Positions 7,721-10,130 of a stretch of DNA of 10,130 nt are shown here, piece after piece; the stretch's first letter is position 1, and the number at the start of each line of letters is the position of its first letter. A program made the position numbers and the translations under genes. Below the pieces are notes generated by a model. The model did not search any database. It was not told the origin of the DNA and saw only the letters and a list, made by a program, of their open reading frames with translations. The stretch is from Phoronis pallida. Lineage: Eukaryota > Phoronida > Phoronidae. The stretch spans positions 1 through 10,130 of the forward strand of contig JAOXYC010251455.1 in NCBI GenBank assembly GCA_028565715.1. The letters run 5' to 3'.

Positions 7721-7810
7721 ATGATTTGATGGTACCATTTCATCTTTGACCTAAGATTTCCACAGAGCATGGTTTTGTGGAAGAATCATTAATGTTTATT
7801 TTTTGTATTA

Positions 7811-8090
7811 CTGTATCGCCCCGCAATTGAGCGCATGCGCCTATATGTGAAATAATGCATTTTGCTCTCAACTTTTTTCAATTCAAATTCCCGCAAAATA
7901 GGTACATGGGCCTAAAGGTTTCGCATTTAGGCCCATGTTAACGGGGCGCTCCGGATATAGGTGCACTTTTTTCATATTAATTTCAACACTCACTCTACTC
8001 AAATTTCTCGCAGAATAAATAAGGAGCGTGGGCCTATACATTCCGGGTATAGGCGCGTTTTCGCATGCGCTCAATTGTGGGGCTATACGG
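7811..8090. mobile_element. 280-bp MITE with TTA duplication (PIF/Harbinger type)
   Basis: The left end CTGTATCGCCCCGCAATTGA then GCGCATGCG and the reverse complement of the right end (CCGTATAGCCCCACAATTGA then GCGCATGCG) match at 26 of 29 positions. TTA flanks both sides (7808-7810 and 8091-8093), the three-base target typical of PIF/Harbinger elements. The centre has a perfect 13-bp hairpin: ACATGGGCCTAAA at 7904-7916 and TTTAGGCCCATGT at 7926-7938, with a 9-base loop. CTATA/TATAGG motifs recur inside. The 86-codon minus-strand frame over its right half is not a gene. It is non-autonomous, with no transposase. Confidence 0.8.
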
Positions 8091-8711
8091 TTATACCTTT
8101 TCATTGATTGTATTTGGATTTCATTGGATTTTATTATGAACATTGAGCAGTACTGATGGATTTGTTTGTGAGATCGTCATTGACAAATCATTGTTTACAA
8201 CTGACCTAAAATGATTTATAATCTATGTATAAGGTGCATCATGGTTTTCATCTTGGATCACAGACTGCTTAGTTGCTTCTAAAAATAGTTGCTTCAAAAT
8301 GCTTCACTTTTCTTCAATATCACTTTCAGAGCATGTTAGTCATAGATTGTCATATTTCATACTTTTTTAATTCATAGAATATTGTAATTCCTTCAAGCTC
8401 TATGATGCCATATCTTTTATTTTTGCGATTTATGTACAATTTCGCTGATTGATAAAAAATGTCAAAATATGTGATAAAATTTTGCTTGCTAATGTTTAAA
8501 TTTAAAATAGTTTGTATAATTTTATTGTAAATTAATGTTGAGTCCAATTTGTTTTTGTTTGTTAATAATCATCAGAATGGTTATGGTTGTTGTTTCACAA
8601 TATTACAAAATTCCCATCAAAATAGCACTCCATAATGTCACAATTTCTTGAGAAAAGATGTTGTTTTGAGAGTTTTAAACGAGAAATAATTCATTTTAAA
8701 TTAAATTTCAG

Positions 8712-8847
8712 AGAAGCATTTCAGGGAAGTAGTACAACTGGCCAAAGCCCAGGCATCTGTCATCACGATAAAGACGCAGGAGGAACCGTCGGAGGCTGAG
8801 GTGGGGGCTGCGTCCAATGTCACCGTTATAGTAGAGACATCTGAGAG
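8712..8847 (+). CDS. Exon 7 of window, CFAP221-like gene (tentative)
   Basis: A 136-nt exon between acceptor aaatttcag and donor GAGAG|gtgaat, entered in phase 1 and left in phase 2. It reads K-H-F-R-E-V-V-Q-L-A-K-A-Q-A-S-V-I-T-I-K, then E-E-P-S-E-A-E-V-G and V-T-V-I-V-E-T-S-E. The other possible acceptor two bases later puts TGA in frame, so 8712 is chosen. GC content is far above the flanking intron. The first half looks like the end of a basic helix begun in the 6374 exon; the second half is an acidic, low-complexity linker. The first codon depends on the upstream exon: Lys after 6374, Glu after 4490 or 5600. Confidence 0.88.
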
Positions 8848-9157
8848 GTGAATTATTGCAATCTTTCAAATATTGGTGTATTGTAGGGGTGATGAACCCT
8901 TACGCTAGCTTTTTTCCTTGAAAACGTGGCTTAGAAATTCAGATGTGAAGTGACACTAAGATGACTTTCAAATATGAGTTATGTTTCTTCATGAATTGAA
9001 CAGACACGGCTGGTGGGTTTGTTTGTTGGATAAAGTTTGATGAAATATGGAATATAAAGACAAAACAGTCCTTGTCACACATGGGTGTTAATCGGGAAAC
9101 TGATTCTCTGTGTTTCTGTCCAGTAATGTTTCATGCTTGTTTGTTTTAATCCTGTAG
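8848..9157 (+). other. Intron 7 (phase 2, 310 bp)
   Basis: GT-AG intron from gtgaat to tttaatcctgtag. Plain AT-rich sequence with no repeat or open frame worth naming. Confidence 0.75.
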
Positions 9158-9339
9158 CAAAGAAATGGATGAAATCATCTTCCCCACGAGACGGGTGAAA
9201 AAAGAGCGCTCACCCATCCCATTCGACCCAGTTGATGCTGATAAAATGAGACCATATGAACTGGAACCTCTGCCAGTCAGCCAGCAGGAATTGGACGCTG
9301 TTAAAGCAACCAATCCTAAATTCCCTATAGCACCTGATG
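9158..9339 (+). CDS. Exon 8 of window, CFAP221-like gene (tentative)
   Basis: The longest constitutive exon here, 182 nt, between acceptor tttaatcctgtag and donor GATG|gtaatt, phase 2 to phase 1. It starts S-K-E-M-D-E-I-I-F-P-T-R-R-V-K-K-E-R, continues S-P-I-P-F-D-P-V-D-A-D-K, then Y-E-L-E-P-L-P-V-S-Q-Q-E-L and N-P-K-F-P-I-A-P-D. The R-R-V-K-K-E-R cluster is basic; the rest is Pro- and acid-rich and probably extended. From memory, CFAP221 has a P-F region followed by L-G-x-V-P-[IV]-K-x-x-E-V and an F-x-L-x-V-P motif; L-E-P-L-P-V-S-Q-Q-E-L followed by F-P-I-A-P here has the same order. This is the strongest part of the tentative match. The ATG at 9165 is internal, not a start. Confidence 0.92.
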
Positions 9340-9678
9340 GTAATTCTTCAATTTCTTATTCAATAAATGGCAAAGTTTTCAATAGCTGAATATTCATTTT
9401 CTCCTAGAGGTCTTGTAAATTTCTGCTGTTGATTTCAGTAGAGAATGAAAATCTCAGGTAAATAAAAAAGGTAGTTTGTGAATGAAAATCAAGTTTGAAA
9501 AATGACCTATTGCTTCATCATAAACCTGTTATTTTGGTATTGAATGTATTCAAGATGTGAGCAAATATTGAAATAATATAATAATTTTTATTCACATCTC
9601 ACCAATGTCCTGAGGTTGTCATCTTTTTAGAAATATTTTATATTATTTTTTTTCAATTTAATTTTTTTTTGATTTCAG
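9340..9678 (+). other. Intron 8 (phase 1, 339 bp)
   Basis: GT-AG intron from gtaatt to ttttttttgatttcag, with a strong T tract. AT-rich throughout, with no other feature. Confidence 0.75.
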
Positions 9679-9779
9679 GATGGGTGCCAAACTCTGTGAT
9701 TCGTGATTTGATGGGTATGGCCCTGCCGGACCCTCATGAAGAACACAAGCAGATTGTTGAGTCGCATCAATTGTTCAAG
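9679..9779 (+). CDS. Exon 9 of window, CFAP221-like gene (tentative)
   Basis: A 101-nt exon between acceptor ttttttttgatttcag and donor AAG|gtactt, phase 1 to phase 0. It encodes G-W-V-P-N-S-V-I-R-D-L-M-G-M-A-L-P-D-P and then H-E-E-H-K-Q-I-V-E-S-H-Q-L-F-K. The mixed charged/hydrophobic pattern suggests one or two short helices. I recognise no domain and can place no CFAP221 motif here, which weakens the family call. The open donor in phase 0 shows that the gene continues beyond the window. Confidence 0.88.
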
Positions 9780-10130
9780 GTACTTTAATTAAAGGTGGTC
9801 GAAAATGATTGTTCTTTACCAAAAATCATGGTTAAGCATATGTTGGATTACTTATTATTCTGATCTATGTAGACTACATGGACCAAAACATTTGGCAATT
9901 TCGATTCATGTTTGTTGACATCCCTGTAGTGTACATACCACTTTTCTTGTCCAACATTCTCTAATGAAATTGAGAAATGTATTGGTTGAGTATCCTGAGT
10001 CAATCTTCTCATTTTGAACAAAACCTAACTTTCATGCACCTTTCTGACTGAACTTAAAGCATGTAAATGGTAGACATTGTATTCTATTTAGCTTTCTGCA
10101 CTTGTTTAAAGTGAACACACTATCTTTATA
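9780..10130 (+). other. Intron after exon 9 (partial)
   Basis: Starts with the donor gtactt and runs to the window end without a convincing acceptor plus open frame. AT-rich; nothing else seen. Confidence 0.65.

Larger units (their letters stand above)
6464..8711 (+). other. Intron 6b-7 (phase 1, 2248 bp)
   Basis: GT-AG intron from gtatgt to aaatttcag. It is the most repeat-rich part of the window: an inverted-repeat element (6634-6849), an exon-like lysine-rich segment (6907-7104), a 135-bp tandem array (7125-7720) and a TTA-flanked element (7811-8090). From 8094 to 8700 it is AT-rich with no identifiable feature; the minus-strand frame at 8350-8547 looks like chance. Confidence 0.65.

Noticed and set aside
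7883-8143. 86-codon minus-strand frame
   Set aside because: It lies mostly inside the 7811-8090 inverted-repeat element and starts outside it, with no gene-like composition.

Overview
The window looks like the nuclear genome of an animal, probably a marine invertebrate. AT-rich introns surround short, more GC-rich coding exons. Every exon boundary uses GT-AG, reading phases agree from exon to exon, and small transposon relics sit in the introns. No bacterial operon, rRNA, CRISPR array or intact tRNA is visible. The species cannot be named from the sequence.

One plus-strand gene crosses the whole window, and both its ends lie outside. I support ten exons: 706-772, 2689-2738, 3026-3085, 3699-3814, 4413-4490, 5427-5600 (or on to a stop at 5638), 6374-6463, 8712-8847, 9158-9339 and 9679-9779. 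Intron phases are 0, 2, 2, 1, 1, 1, 1, 2 and 1, with phase 0 after the last exon. Without the 5427 exon the joined segment encodes about 293 residues; with it, about 351. I see no signal peptide or membrane segment. The order of short motifs (LPLxxxERL, VAxVF, SRRQ, DPxxxxN then W with a basic helix, then LxPLPVxxxE) resembles what I remember of CFAP221/PCDP1, a calmodulin-binding protein of the ciliary central-pair apparatus. This rests on memory only and the sequence is clearly divergent, so the name is tentative and no gene symbol is given.

The most interesting part is 5427-7720. A phase 1-1 exon holds five exact 24-bp periods that encode an 8-residue E-S repeat. It can be skipped, spliced on by a donor inside the last repeat, or read through to a stop followed by two AATAAA signals. 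A 90-nt phase 1-1 exon follows at 6374. The next intron holds an exon-like lysine-rich segment (6907-7104) and a 135-bp tandem array (about 7125-7720) that keeps one 145-codon frame open.

The introns also carry a TA-flanked inverted-repeat element (3921-4062), a TTA-flanked 280-bp element (7811-8090), a weaker inverted-repeat element (6634-6849) and two tRNA-like SINE remnants (838-880 and 2905-2960). The remaining intron sequence shows nothing I can name.
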